A stretch of DNA of 64,000 nucleotides from Methylobacterium sp. J-090 (lineage in GTDB: Bacteria > Pseudomonadota > Alphaproteobacteria > Rhizobiales > Beijerinckiaceae): NCBI RefSeq assembly GCF_022829345.1, contig NZ_JAKSXV010000028.1, positions 1-64,000 on the forward strand. The letters are read 5' to 3'. The notes under the pieces were generated by a model. The model was not told the DNA's origin. It did no database searches and saw only the letters and a list, made by a program, of their open reading frames with translations. Below, in pieces: positions 9,252 through 16,890 of the stretch. Every line of letters begins with the position of its first letter. Positions within the stretch are counted from its first letter, which is position 1. The translations under genes and the position numbers were made by a program.

Positions 9252-9276
9252 CGCCTGCTTTAAAAAAAATCAGGCG
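9252..9276 (-). promoter_or_regulatory. Hairpin covering the ribosome-binding site of the crp/fnr gene
   Basis: On the minus strand CGCCTG and CAGGCG flank an A/T-only tract, and the only purine-rich ribosome-site candidate, AGGCG five bases before the ATG, is part of the right arm. If the stem forms in the mRNA it would hide the ribosome site. The stem is only six pairs, so it could melt with temperature or through a bound factor. Confidence 0.4.
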
Positions 9277-9440
9277 CTTTTGTATCGAGCGAATGATCCG
9301 AGCCGATCCACGGATGAGAGATAGGCACTTTTTATCTGGATACCAGAGCAATATTATTATTTGCGATCGATGAACGTCGGTAAATATTCGATCCGCGCGG
9401 GCGCCTGGCCTCAAACAGGTTAAATCCAAATTCGCACATC

Positions 9441-9478
9441 AAAAAAACGGCGCCTTGGCGAAGGGCGAGCCCTTCGCC
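9441..9478 (-). terminator. Hairpin plus T-run downstream of the small secreted protein gene
   Basis: GGCGAAGGGC and its exact complement are separated by two bases (9457-9478). On the minus strand they are followed after nine bases by seven T residues (9441-9447). This is a plausible intrinsic terminator for the gene at 9642-9905. The remaining DNA between 9279 and 9640 is comparatively AT-rich and contains no convincing gene; the crp/fnr promoter should lie there. Confidence 0.5.
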
Positions 9479-9641
9479 GTCGCGACCCTGCCGCATGGGG
9501 CAGCCGAGGCGCGACGGGGCTTTGCGTGAAACGTCATCCGACCGTAGGAGCCGCGCGCCGGGGCGGCTTTCGCGAAACACCCGTCATGCCGTCCGGCTCG
9601 GAGGGAGAATCCACCTTGAGCGGGCGTTTCATGAAGCCCCG

Positions 9642-9905
9642 TCAATTGCAGCCGGTGCAGATGCCCTTGGTGATCTCCCTGTCCTTCTTCTGCTGCTTCG
9701 TGCGCTGATCGAGGTTCTGATCGACCTCGCCGCCGGCAGCGGCGCCGGGCGGCTTGGTCTGGCCCACGGAGGTGGTGTTGGGTGCCCGCGTCGTGGTGGT
9801 GACGTTCCCGCCGGTCCCGGTCTCGGCGGGGGATTGGGCCAGAACTGGGTGTGCCGACCCGACCGCGAGCACGAGGGCGGCGATCAGGGGAATTCTGGAG
9901 GTCAT
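9642..9905 (-). CDS. Small secreted protein of unknown function
   Basis: The product has 87 residues. The first 23 form a clear signal peptide (hydrophobic IPLIAALVLAVGSA, then VLAQS as probable cleavage site). The mature part is rich in Thr, Gly, Gln and Lys, and ends ICTGCN with two cysteines. A GGAAG ribosome site lies just before the ATG, and a GGAAC-N16-CGTT-like promoter with one mismatch lies 35 bases upstream. I do not recognise the family. The promoter suggests a general-stress role. A terminator-like hairpin follows. Confidence 0.75.
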   Translation of the reverse strand: MTSRIPLIAALVLAVGSAHPVLAQSPAETGTGGNVTTTTRAPNTTSVGQTKPPGAAAGGEVDQNLDQRTKQQKKDREITKGICTGCN

Positions 9906-9940
9906 AGCGCGCTTCCTTCGCTTACGGACATTCGTAGTCC

Positions 9941-9965
9941 AACGGGTGCGGGGAAGGTCGGTTCA
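9941..9965 (-). promoter_or_regulatory. Candidate EcfG-type promoter (TGAAC-N16-CGTT)
   Basis: On the minus strand TGAAC and CGTT are spaced exactly 16 bases apart, against the alphaproteobacterial general-stress consensus GGAAC-N16/17-CGTT, so only the first base differs. It ends 35 bases before the start of the small secreted protein gene. Confidence 0.45.
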
Positions 9966-10006
9966 GGCGGTGTCGCGGTTTACCGTGCGACACCGCACGA
10001 CCCCGT

Positions 10007-10795
10007 CTACGGCGCGTCGGGCCAGGAGAAGCGGATGTTGCCGTCGCGCAGGCCCGCCTCCACCACGGACAGGCCACCCGACTTGACCATCCATTCGAGG
10101 CGGTGGTCGCGATATTCGCGTCGCCGCGTTCCCGTGGTGTAGAGGTCCGCGGCCTGCGCCATTCGGGCGGCGGCGGCCTCGAACTCGGCGAAGGTCCGGG
10201 CCACGGCGGGGCGTTGGCCCACCCGCGCATGCCAGCGCCGGAGCGGGCTGCCGGGCTCGGGCCCGAGGCCGTAATGCACCGAGCGGTTGACCAGGGGCGC
10301 CGCCGCCGCGTCGGCCCAGCCGAAGCGCTCTCCGCCGAACCAATCGGCATCGCCGAGGCGTCCCGCGAGCCAGTCCTGCAGCACCCGCGTCTGTGCCGCC
10401 GCCTGGGCGCGCAGGCGGTCGGCGAGCGCTCCGGTGGCGCGGCGGAACCACAGGACCTCGCCGAAGCCCCAGTTCATGGCCTCGTACTGGGTGTCGCAGA
10501 CCTCTTCGGTGATCCGCGCGAAGGCACGGGCCGCCGGCCCCCGAGGCAGGAGCGGCGGATCGGGCCAGCGTTCCTCGATGTATTCGAGGATGATGGTGGA
10601 ATCGAAGATCGACACGGTCTCGTCGCGGAGCACCGGCACTTCCGTGCGCGGATTGGCCTGCGCGAACGGGCCGTCGGAACGCCCGGTGCCGAAGCTCTCG
10701 GGCAGCTCGGCCGTGAACGCCACGCCCTTCTCGCGAAGCGCGATCTTGACCTTCTGGGCGTAGGACGAGAGCGGATGCTCGTAGAGCAGCACCAT
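10007..10795 (-). CDS. Glutathione S-transferase family protein
   Basis: The 262-residue protein begins with a thioredoxin-like domain (VLLYEHPLSSYAQKVKIAL, with a serine pair where glutathione is activated, and EVPVLRDETVSIFDSTIILEYIEERW for glutathione contacts). An all-helical C-terminal domain follows from about residue 90, longer than in typical GSTs, ending FSWPDAP. It may conjugate or reduce an electrophilic substrate using glutathione; the substrate is not indicated. The neighbouring ureidoglycolate lyase gene ends 18 bases upstream, so these genes may be cotranscribed. Confidence 0.88.
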   Translation of the reverse strand: MVLLYEHPLSSYAQKVKIALREKGVAFTAELPESFGTGRSDGPFAQANPRTEVPVLRDETVSIFDSTIILEYIEERWPDPPLLPRGPAARAFARITEEVCDTQYEAMNWGFGEVLWFRRATGALADRLRAQAAAQTRVLQDWLAGRLGDADWFGGERFGWADAAAAPLVNRSVHYGLGPEPGSPLRRWHARVGQRPAVARTFAEFEAAAARMAQAADLYTTGTRRREYRDHRLEWMVKSGGLSVVEAGLRDGNIRFSWPDAP

Positions 10796-10813
10796 GGGGG
10801 TTCCGGGGCGGGA

Positions 10814-11347
10814 TCAGGGTGCGAGGGTCAGGGCAATGGGCGTGATCGCGACCACGTGGCAATCGTCCGCGCCCCCATCCTCGTGGTCGAGCATGGCGAA
10901 GGTGCCGGGGGCATCGAGGGTCATCATGTGGGCGTGCCAGGCCCCGGCCCGGTAGTTCAGGCCGATATGGCCGGGCACGCGGAACGCCCGCAGCTCGGCC
11001 TCGTCGGGGCGACCGTCCCGGTCGGGCGCCACCACCACCACGTAGGCGCGCACGGCGAGCGGCAGGAAGGCCTGACTCGAATGGGGGTGCCGCTCCAGGC
11101 GCGTCACGGGCACCCGGTCGGACCAGGGTTCGCTCCGGATCAGGGCGAGGTTGGCGCGCACCCCCGGGCGCCCGTTCTCGATGACGGTGGCGTGGTCCTG
11201 GCGCGGGGCGACGTCCGGCGCCTCCAGCAGCGTCCCGAACGGCGCGAACGCCGCCGCGTCGATGGGACGGATCGGGAGGGTCCGCGCGGCATCGGTCCGC
11301 GGCACGGGTCGCACCCCGGGCGTCTCGGCGCTCAGGCGCCGCCCCAT
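10814..11347 (-). CDS. allA: Ureidoglycolate lyase
   Basis: AllA splits ureidoglycolate into glyoxylate and urea, late in allantoin breakdown. The conserved core LPIRPIDAAAFAPFG, HPHSSQAFLPL, and GAWHAHMMTLDAPGTFAMLDHE matches this family. The ATG at 11347 gives 177 residues but overlaps the upstream SDR gene by 16 bases and has no clear ribosome site; GTG codons at 11314 or 11305 would remove the overlap and give a length nearer the usual 160-170. The start is therefore uncertain. Other allantoin genes are not adjacent. Confidence 0.85.
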   Translation of the reverse strand: MGRRLSAETPGVRPVPRTDAARTLPIRPIDAAAFAPFGTLLEAPDVAPRQDHATVIENGRPGVRANLALIRSEPWSDRVPVTRLERHPHSSQAFLPLAVRAYVVVVAPDRDGRPDEAELRAFRVPGHIGLNYRAGAWHAHMMTLDAPGTFAMLDHEDGGADDCHVVAITPIALTLAP

Positions 11348-12102
11348 TGCATGGTCAGGCCGCCATCGACCACGAGGGTGTGGCCGGTCACGTAGTCGGA
11401 ATCGTCGCTGGCGAGATAGAGAATCGCCTTGGCGATCTCGTCGGGCTGGCCGGCGCGGTGCCACGGGATCCGTTCCAGGGAGGCTTCGAGCTTCTCGGGG
11501 TTCTCGAACCGGTCGCTCGTCATCGGCGTCTCGATGAGGCCCGGCGCGACGTTGTTGACGTTGATCTTGTCCTCGGCGAGCTCGCGCGACAGGCTCCGGC
11601 ACAGGGAGCCGACGCCGGCCTTCGACATGCCGTAGGGGGCGCTCTCCGGCGTCGGCAGGTGCTGGGCCACGGAGGAGACGATCACGATCTTGCCGCGTCC
11701 GCCGTTGGCGCGGCGCACCGCGATGAAGGCCTTGGCGCAGAAGACCGGGCCCATCAGGTTGACGCGCAGGATCTGCTCGAGCTTCGCTTCCTCCATCTCG
11801 GCCACGGGCATGCCGCTCATGGCCTGTCCGGCGTTGTTGACGAGGATGTCGAGGATTCCGAGTTCGCTCGCCACACGGTCGAAGGTCGCCGCGACGGAGG
11901 CCGGATCGCCGACATCGTTCTGGATGACGAGGCAGCGCCGGCCCAGCGCCTCCACGCGCCGTGCCGTCTCCCGGGCGCCCTCGGCGTCGGTGTTGTAGGT
12001 GATGGCGACGTCCGCGCCCTCGCGGGCGAACAACTCCGCCGTCGCCTGCCCGATGCCGGAATCGGCTCCGGTGACGAGGGCGCGCTTGCCGTGCAGCTTC
12101 AT
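11332..12102 (-). CDS. Short-chain dehydrogenase/reductase (glucose 1-dehydrogenase-like)
   Basis: This 256-residue classical SDR has the nucleotide-binding motif TGADSGIG at residues 11-18, NNAG at 89-92, the catalytic serine in IVSSVAQ, and YGMSK at 157-161. The C-terminal segment VTGHTLVVDGGLTMQWGGA is common to glucose 1-dehydrogenase-like enzymes. It probably oxidises or reduces a sugar or alcohol with NAD(P); the substrate is unknown. It is the first gene of a short operon with allA and the GST gene. Confidence 0.9.
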   Translation of the reverse strand: MKLHGKRALVTGADSGIGQATAELFAREGADVAITYNTDAEGARETARRVEALGRRCLVIQNDVGDPASVAATFDRVASELGILDILVNNAGQAMSGMPVAEMEEAKLEQILRVNLMGPVFCAKAFIAVRRANGGRGKIVIVSSVAQHLPTPESAPYGMSKAGVGSLCRSLSRELAEDKINVNNVAPGLIETPMTSDRFENPEKLEASLERIPWHRAGQPDEIAKAILYLASDDSDYVTGHTLVVDGGLTMQWGGA

Positions 12103-12268
12103 GATGATCCCATACCCCGCATGATCCCATGTCCTGCGCCGCTGCGCGGTGCCGATTTCCGATGAGGCGTCAATCGGCGAGGGACCGCGCGGTTCCGCGG
12201 ATCGTGTCCCGTCCGGAGTCGAAGGACGGCATGCCGCGAATCGCTCGCCCCCGGGCGGACCCTGGCCC

Positions 12269-12295
12269 TCGCTATGCTTGAAGGTATATACCCGA
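12269..12295 (+). promoter_or_regulatory. Possible modA promoter with TATATA box
   Basis: An AT-rich island in otherwise GC-rich DNA holds TCGCTAT and, nine bases later, TATATACCCGA. TATATA could be a -10 element about 60 bases before modA, and the two arms loosely resemble half-sites of ModE boxes (TCGNTAT and inverse). The symmetry is imperfect, so this is only a candidate. Confidence 0.25.
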
Positions 12296-12348
12296 TCCCG
12301 GCGCCCCACGGGCCCGCCCCGCCGTCCCGTCCCGAGGATCGATCCCGC

Positions 12349-13131
12349 ATGCTCACCTCCCTGCGCGCCCTCCTGCTCGTCGGCCTCGTGGCCCTGTCGC
12401 CCGCCGCCCAGGCCGCCGAGACCGCGACGGTCTTCGCGGCAGCCAGCCTGAAGAACGCCCTCGACAATGCCGGCAAGGCGTTCACCGCTCAGAGCGGCGT
12501 CGAGCTGAAGGCGAGCTACGCCGCCTCCTCGGCCCTGGCGCGGCAGATCGAATCCGGCGCGCCGGCGGATCTCTTCGCCTCGGCCGACCTCGAATGGATG
12601 GACTATCTTTCGAAGAAGAACCTCGTGCGCCCCGAGACCCGGGTGAACCTCCTCGGCAACCGCATCGTGGTCATCGCGCCGAAGGACGCCAAGACGACGG
12701 ACGTGCCGTTCACCCAAGAGGGCTTCGCCGCCGCCCTCGGCCCCGACGGCCGGCTCGCCACGGGCGAGGTAACCTCCGTGCCCATCGGCAAGTACGCCAA
12801 GACGGCCTTCGAGAAACTCGGCCTCTGGACCGGTCTGCAGCCGCGCCTCGCCCAGGCCGACAACGTCCGCGCCGCCCTCCTCCTCGTCTCGCGCGGCGAA
12901 GCCCCCCTGGGTGTCGTCTACGAGAGCGATGCGAAATCTGATCCCGGCGTGAAGGTGGTGGGCGTGTTTCCGGCGGACTCGCACCCGCCCGTGGTGTATC
13001 CGTTCGCCGTCACCGCCGAGGCCAGGGGCGAGGGCGCGGCCCGCTTCCTCGCCTTCCTTAAGAGCGCGGCGGCCCGGCCCTACTTCGAGGCGCAGGGCTT
13101 CCAACTCCTCGGCGCCGGTCCCTCACAGTAA
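12349..13131 (+). CDS. modA: Molybdate-binding periplasmic protein
   Basis: The 260-residue protein has a signal peptide (LRALLLVGLVALSPAAQAAE) and the ModA fold: VFAAASLKNALD near the mature N-terminus, ASSALARQIESGAPADLFASAD, and PLGVVYESDAKSD with the oxyanion-contact tyrosine region. It should deliver molybdate or tungstate to a membrane transporter. Normally modB and modC follow directly; here the next gene encodes a molbindin and the strand then switches, so the partner must be elsewhere or be the neighbouring FecBCD-like system. The ATG at 12349 is preferred over one at 12274 because the signal peptide begins there after a GAGGAT ribosome site. Confidence 0.93.
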   Translation: MLTSLRALLLVGLVALSPAAQAAETATVFAAASLKNALDNAGKAFTAQSGVELKASYAASSALARQIESGAPADLFASADLEWMDYLSKKNLVRPETRVNLLGNRIVVIAPKDAKTTDVPFTQEGFAAALGPDGRLATGEVTSVPIGKYAKTAFEKLGLWTGLQPRLAQADNVRAALLLVSRGEAPLGVVYESDAKSDPGVKVVGVFPADSHPPVVYPFAVTAEARGEGAARFLAFLKSAAARPYFEAQGFQLLGAGPSQ

Positions 13132-13144
13132 TGAAAGAACACCG

Positions 13145-13354
13145 ATGAAGATCAGCGCGCGCAACACCCTCAAGGGCAAGGTCGTCTCCGTCGAGAAGGG
13201 CGCCACCACCGCCCACGTGAAGATCGAGGTCGCCGACGGCACGGTCATCACGTCCTCGATCACCAACGAGGCGGTGGACGCCCTCGGCCTCACGGTCGGC
13301 GGCCAGGCCTACGCCGTGGTCAAGGCGTCCGACGTGATGATCGCCGTCGACTGA
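13145..13354 (+). CDS. mop: Molbindin (single TOBE/Mop domain protein)
   Basis: The 69-residue protein is one Mop domain: SARNTLKGKVVSVEKGATTAHVKIEV at the start and GQAYAVVKASDVMIAVD at the end, the classic pattern. Molbindins form hexamers that store or buffer molybdate/tungstate in the cytoplasm. It follows modA by 13 bases, so the two form an operon, which ends at a strong hairpin. Confidence 0.92.
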   Translation: MKISARNTLKGKVVSVEKGATTAHVKIEVADGTVITSSITNEAVDALGLTVGGQAYAVVKASDVMIAVD

Positions 13355-13448
13355 ACGGATTCCGGGTCGCGGCCCTCATGACCAGATCCGAATGATCCCT
13401 TCGGGATGGCGGATGTGGGCGTCGCTCAGGCGCCGCGCGGGCTTGCCT

Positions 13449-13485
13449 GAGACGGCCTCCACTTCGATCAAGCGGAGGCCGTCTC
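13449..13485. terminator. Bidirectional hairpin between mop and the trmO-like gene
   Basis: GAGACGGCCTCC (13449-13460) pairs perfectly with GGAGGCCGTCTC (13474-13485) across a 13-base loop. It lies between two convergent genes and overlaps the stop codon of the trmO-like gene, so it can terminate transcription from both sides. No long T-run is present. Confidence 0.7.
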
Positions 13486-13969
13486 ATTCGAAGTCGCCGG
13501 GCTGCGGCGGGGCGACGGGCGTGAACAGTCTGCGATCCGGCTTGAGGTCGAGGAGCGGGGTTCCGTCGAGACAGTCGAGGCCGCGCACGGTGACGACCGG
13601 CCCCTCGATGGAGACGAGATGCGCGATGGACGTCCCGATGGGATTCGGGCGCACGGGCGAGCGCAGGGAGAAGGTGCCGCGCGCGACGCCGTCGCTCGCC
13701 GGGCATTGGTGGACGAGATCGCGCCGCGAGGCGTCAAGCCAGTACAGCACCTCGATCCGCGCATAGGCGGCGAGCCCGTCGAGGGCCGCCACCCAGGGCT
13801 CGAACACCGTGATCCGGCACAGGGGCCCGTCGGCCCGGCCCTGGCGCGGGCAGGCGAGGCGATCGGTCCAGGGCGTCGCGATGCGCCCGACATAGACGAG
13901 TCCCGCATCGGTGGCGGCGGGCGTCGCCACGGCGATCTCGTTCAGGCGGATCTCGTTCAGGCGCACCAT
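13484..13969 (-). CDS. TrmO/TsaA-like SAM-dependent tRNA methyltransferase
   Basis: Proteins of this family methylate N6-threonylcarbamoyladenosine at position 37 of certain tRNAs. The 161-residue product shows VYVGRIATPWTDR near the start and the signature SPVRPNPIGTS, followed by VRGLDCLDGTPLLDLKP. It is shorter than E. coli TrmO (about 235), lacking the C-terminal domain, like many short TsaA proteins found beside metal transporters. It may therefore have a role tied to the adjacent importer rather than tRNA. The first 12 residues contain a perfect RLNEI duplication. It is the last gene of the FecBCD-like operon. Confidence 0.8.
   Translation of the reverse strand: MVRLNEIRLNEIAVATPAATDAGLVYVGRIATPWTDRLACPRQGRADGPLCRITVFEPWVAALDGLAAYARIEVLYWLDASRRDLVHQCPASDGVARGTFSLRSPVRPNPIGTSIAHLVSIEGPVVTVRGLDCLDGTPLLDLKPDRRLFTPVAPPQPGDFE
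13934..13963. repeat. 15-bp perfect tandem duplication at the start of the trmO-like gene
   Basis: GATCTCGTTCAGGCG occurs twice without a gap and doubles the RLNEI pentapeptide right after the start codon. The frame is kept. It looks like a recent replication slippage. Confidence 0.9.
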
Positions 13970-13988
13970 GGGCAAGGCCTCTTGCGAA

Positions 13989-14762
13989 TCAGGACAGAAT
14001 CGGCGCGCAGACGGAGCGGCCGTATCCGGGCAGGGGCACCACCGCGACGGCGACGCCGTAGAGGCGCTCCAGGCTCGTCGGCGTGATCGTCTCGGCCGGG
14101 GTGCCGAGGGCCGCGAGGCAGCCCTCGTGCAGCAGGGCGACGCGGTCGGCACAGAGGAAGGCGTGGTCGGGGTCGTGGGTCGAGAGGATTACGGCGATCC
14201 CGCCGCGCGCCAGCCGCCGCACCTGATCGAGAACCCGGGTCTGGTTGCCGAAATCGAGGCTGGCGGTGGGTTCGTCCATGACGAGGAGGCGCGGCTCCCC
14301 GGCGAGCGCCCGGGCGATGAGCACCATCTGGCGCTCGCCGCCGCTGATCTCGGTGTAGATGCGGTCGGCCAGATGCGTGATGCCCAGGGTCGCCAGCGCC
14401 CGTTCGGCGTGGGCGCGGTCGGCCCGGCCGGGGCTGGCGAAGGCGCCGAGGCGGCTGGCGCGCCCCATGAGGACGACGTCGCGGACCGAGAACGGAAACA
14501 GCGCGGCCTGCGCCTGCGGCACGTAGCCGAGGCTGCGGGCGAGGCGTGCGCGCGACCAGCCGGCGACGTCGGCGCCGTCGAGGAGAATCCGCCCCGATTG
14601 CTTGGGCAGGAGTCCCAGCAGGGTCTTGAACAGGGTGGTCTTGCCGCCGCCATTGGGGCCGAGAAGGCACAGGACCTCGCCGGCCGCGAGGCCGAAGCTG
14701 ACGTCCGACCCGATCCTTCGGGTTCCGTATCCGAACGCGAGGGTCTCGACGTCGAGCAGCAT
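13989..14762 (-). CDS. FecE/BtuD-type ABC ATP-binding protein (MolC candidate)
   Basis: This 257-residue ATPase has Walker A GPNGGGKTT (residues 35-43), the Q-loop in GYVPQAQAALFPF, signature ISGGERQ (139-145), Walker B LLVMDEPTASLD and the switch STHDPDHAF, all typical of siderophore/cobalamin/metal importers. It overlaps the permease stop (TGATG). With the permease and binding protein it forms one importer. The substrate could be iron-siderophore, cobalamin, or molybdate/tungstate; the nearby modA and mop genes favour the last, as inference. Confidence 0.9.
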   Translation of the reverse strand: MLLDVETLAFGYGTRRIGSDVSFGLAAGEVLCLLGPNGGGKTTLFKTLLGLLPKQSGRILLDGADVAGWSRARLARSLGYVPQAQAALFPFSVRDVVLMGRASRLGAFASPGRADRAHAERALATLGITHLADRIYTEISGGERQMVLIARALAGEPRLLVMDEPTASLDFGNQTRVLDQVRRLARGGIAVILSTHDPDHAFLCADRVALLHEGCLAALGTPAETITPTSLERLYGVAVAVVPLPGYGRSVCAPILS

Positions 14763-15811
14763 CAGGCCCAGCCGCGCCGGCCGCTCGCGAGCAGCCACAG
14801 GAAGAACGGCGCGCCGATGAGGGCCGTGAGGATGCCGAGCGGCACCTCCACGGGCGCCAGCGTGCGGGCGACGATGTCGACGGCGAGCAGGTAGCCGGCG
14901 CCGAGCATCAGGGAGGCCGGCAGCAGGCGCCGGAAATCCGGGCCGACGAGGAGCCGGGCGACGTGGGGCACGAGGAGACCGATCCAGCCGATGACGCCCG
15001 TCACCGAGACGGCCGCCGCCGTGACCAGGGTCGCGGCCATGATGAGGAGCGGACGCAGGGCCCGGGTCTCGACGCCGAGCGCCCGGGCCTCTTCCTCGCC
15101 GAGACTCATGAGGTTCATGCGCCAACGCAGGAGCACGAGGGGTACGAGGCCCAGAACGATGGCCGGCAGGATGGCGCCGACATCCGTGAGCGTCACCGAG
15201 GCGAGGCTGCCGAGCAACCAGTAGGTGATGGCCGGCAGCTGGTTGTAGGGGTCGGCCAGGACCTTGATGAGGGAGATCGCCGCCCCCAGCACCGCCCCGA
15301 TGGCGACGCCGGCGAGCACCAGGGTCAGCACCGGATCGTGCCGGCGCACCGTGGCGCCCACGGCGTAGACGGCCGCCACGGCGGCGAGGCCGCCCGCGAA
15401 GGCGAGCCCCTGGATCGCCGCCACGGGCAGGGACAGGAAGATGCCGAGCACCGCCCCGAGGCTGGCACCGGCCGAGACCCCGAGGATGTCGGGCGAGACT
15501 AGGGGATTGCGAAACAGCCCCTGATAGGTCGCCCCGGCCGCCGCGAGGGCCGATCCGACCACGAGGGCGGCGGCGACGCGGGGCAGGCGCACCCGCAACA
15601 CCACCGTCTGGACCGTGGCGTCGGCGCCCGACGGCCATCCGAACAGCGCGGCGGCGAGCACGTCGAAGACATCGCCCATCGGCACCGCGTACCGGCCGGT
15701 GGCGAGCGCCACGACCGCGAGGGCGCAGAGCGCGAGGACGGGCAAGCCCCATCCGGCGACCGCGCGGACTCGCCGCCGCCCCGCCGGGAGGGTCAGGACC
15801 TCCGCCGTCAC
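14762..15811 (-). CDS. FecCD/BtuC-type ABC permease (MolB candidate)
   Basis: The 349-residue protein has about ten membrane helices and the family motifs: LPRVAAALVVGSALAAAGA, QGLFRNPLVSPDILG around residues 97-111, and GWIGLLVPHVARLLVGPD, whose loop couples to the ATPase. This family imports siderophores, haem, cobalamin, and in the MolBC subgroup molybdate/tungstate. Its start overlaps the binding-protein stop by four bases (ATGA), so the three genes are coupled. Confidence 0.92.
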   Translation of the reverse strand: MTAEVLTLPAGRRRVRAVAGWGLPVLALCALAVVALATGRYAVPMGDVFDVLAAALFGWPSGADATVQTVVLRVRLPRVAAALVVGSALAAAGATYQGLFRNPLVSPDILGVSAGASLGAVLGIFLSLPVAAIQGLAFAGGLAAVAAVYAVGATVRRHDPVLTLVLAGVAIGAVLGAAISLIKVLADPYNQLPAITYWLLGSLASVTLTDVGAILPAIVLGLVPLVLLRWRMNLMSLGEEEARALGVETRALRPLLIMAATLVTAAAVSVTGVIGWIGLLVPHVARLLVGPDFRRLLPASLMLGAGYLLAVDIVARTLAPVEVPLGILTALIGAPFFLWLLASGRRGWA

Positions 15812-16890
15812 GGCGTCCGTACCCGTGGCGTCACGGCCCCGTCGAGGAGGGCGGCGGCCTGCGCGGGATCGAGCTCGACATGGTAGAACCGCCGGTAGAA
15901 ATCGCGGGTGACCTCGGCCAGCGGCTGCGGGAACAGGTCGGGGTAGAGGGTGGCGGCGAGCCAGCGCACGCCGATGAGGCGGTTGGCGCCGGGCGGCGCA
16001 TCGAACCAGCCGAACGGCAGCGTCGGCGCCTGGACCACGCGGCCGTCGCGCACGGCCTTCAGCCCGGCCCAGAGCGGGTCGGTGGCGACGGCTTTGCGGA
16101 AGGCCGGGTCCTGGGTCACGATCACGTCGGGGTTCCAGGCGAGCACCTGCTCCGGCGAGACGGTGGCGAGGCCGCCCTGCCCCGCCGCCACGGCGACGTT
16201 GCGGGCGCCGACGACAGCGAGCAGCTCGGCGTTGAGGGAGCCGGCCGGCGCCGTCTCGAGGCCCCGGGGACCGCGCGCGTAGTAGACCCGGGGGCGCCGC
16301 CCTTCGGGCACCGCCGCGAGTTTCCCCGTCACGTCCTCCAGGGTCGCCTCCGCATAGGCGGCCAGCGCTCCGGCCGCGGACGGTTCACCGATGAGGTCGC
16401 CGAGTTGCCGGTAGGTCTCGGCGGTCCTCGCGAAAGCGCCGTCGAGGATAACGTACGGAATGCCGGTCTGCGCCTGGACCCGGTCGGCCAGCGAGGCGTA
16501 GGTCGGTCCGGTGCTGCCGACATCGACGATGAGATCGGGTTTCAGGGCGAGCACGGCCTCGACATTGGCAGTGCCGCCGCGCCCGGTGAGGCGACCGGTG
16601 GCTGGCAGATCCCGCGTCTCGGGCGCGAGGTACGGGCGCTCCTCCGGGGACGGCGCGCGGACCCAGCCGACCATCCGGCCGGGCGCGAGGCTGTAGAGCA
16701 GCACCGAGGCCGGCGGCCCGGCGGCGAGGACGCGCGCCACCCGGTCGGGGATCTCCACCGTCCGTCCGGCCGCATCGGTGAAGGGCCGGGCCAAGGCCAC
16801 GACGGGCATAAGGCATCCGAGCAAGAGGCATCCGAGGAGGACGGCGATGCCCGCCAGCGGACTTCGACACCCACGCCGGGGGGCGACCAC
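15808..16890 (-). CDS. FecB/BtuF-type periplasmic binding protein (MolA candidate)
   Basis: The mature part begins FTDAAGRTVEIPDRVARVL and shows the two-lobed helical-backbone fold of this class (SLAPGRMVGWVRAP, NVEAVLALKPDLIVDVG, WNPDVIVTQDPAFRKAV). The signal peptide is LAGIAVLLGCLLLGCLMPVVALA. The start is unclear: the GTG at 16890 gives a normal short leader (360 residues total), while the ATG at 16986 adds 32 low-complexity residues. Neither has a good ribosome site. It is the first gene of the importer operon. Ligand unknown; molybdate/tungstate is proposed from neighbours. Confidence 0.85.
   Translation of the reverse strand: MVAPRRGCRSPLAGIAVLLGCLLLGCLMPVVALARPFTDAAGRTVEIPDRVARVLAAGPPASVLLYSLAPGRMVGWVRAPSPEERPYLAPETRDLPATGRLTGRGGTANVEAVLALKPDLIVDVGSTGPTYASLADRVQAQTGIPYVILDGAFARTAETYRQLGDLIGEPSAAGALAAYAEATLEDVTGKLAAVPEGRRPRVYYARGPRGLETAPAGSLNAELLAVVGARNVAVAAGQGGLATVSPEQVLAWNPDVIVTQDPAFRKAVATDPLWAGLKAVRDGRVVQAPTLPFGWFDAPPGANRLIGVRWLAATLYPDLFPQPLAEVTRDFYRRFYHVELDPAQAAALLDGAVTPRVRTP

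Noticed and set aside
9332..9580. Open frame of 82 codons on the minus strand upstream of the Crp/Fnr gene
   Set aside because: It runs through AT-rich intergenic DNA and a terminator-like hairpin, without a ribosome site; codon use is unlike neighbours.
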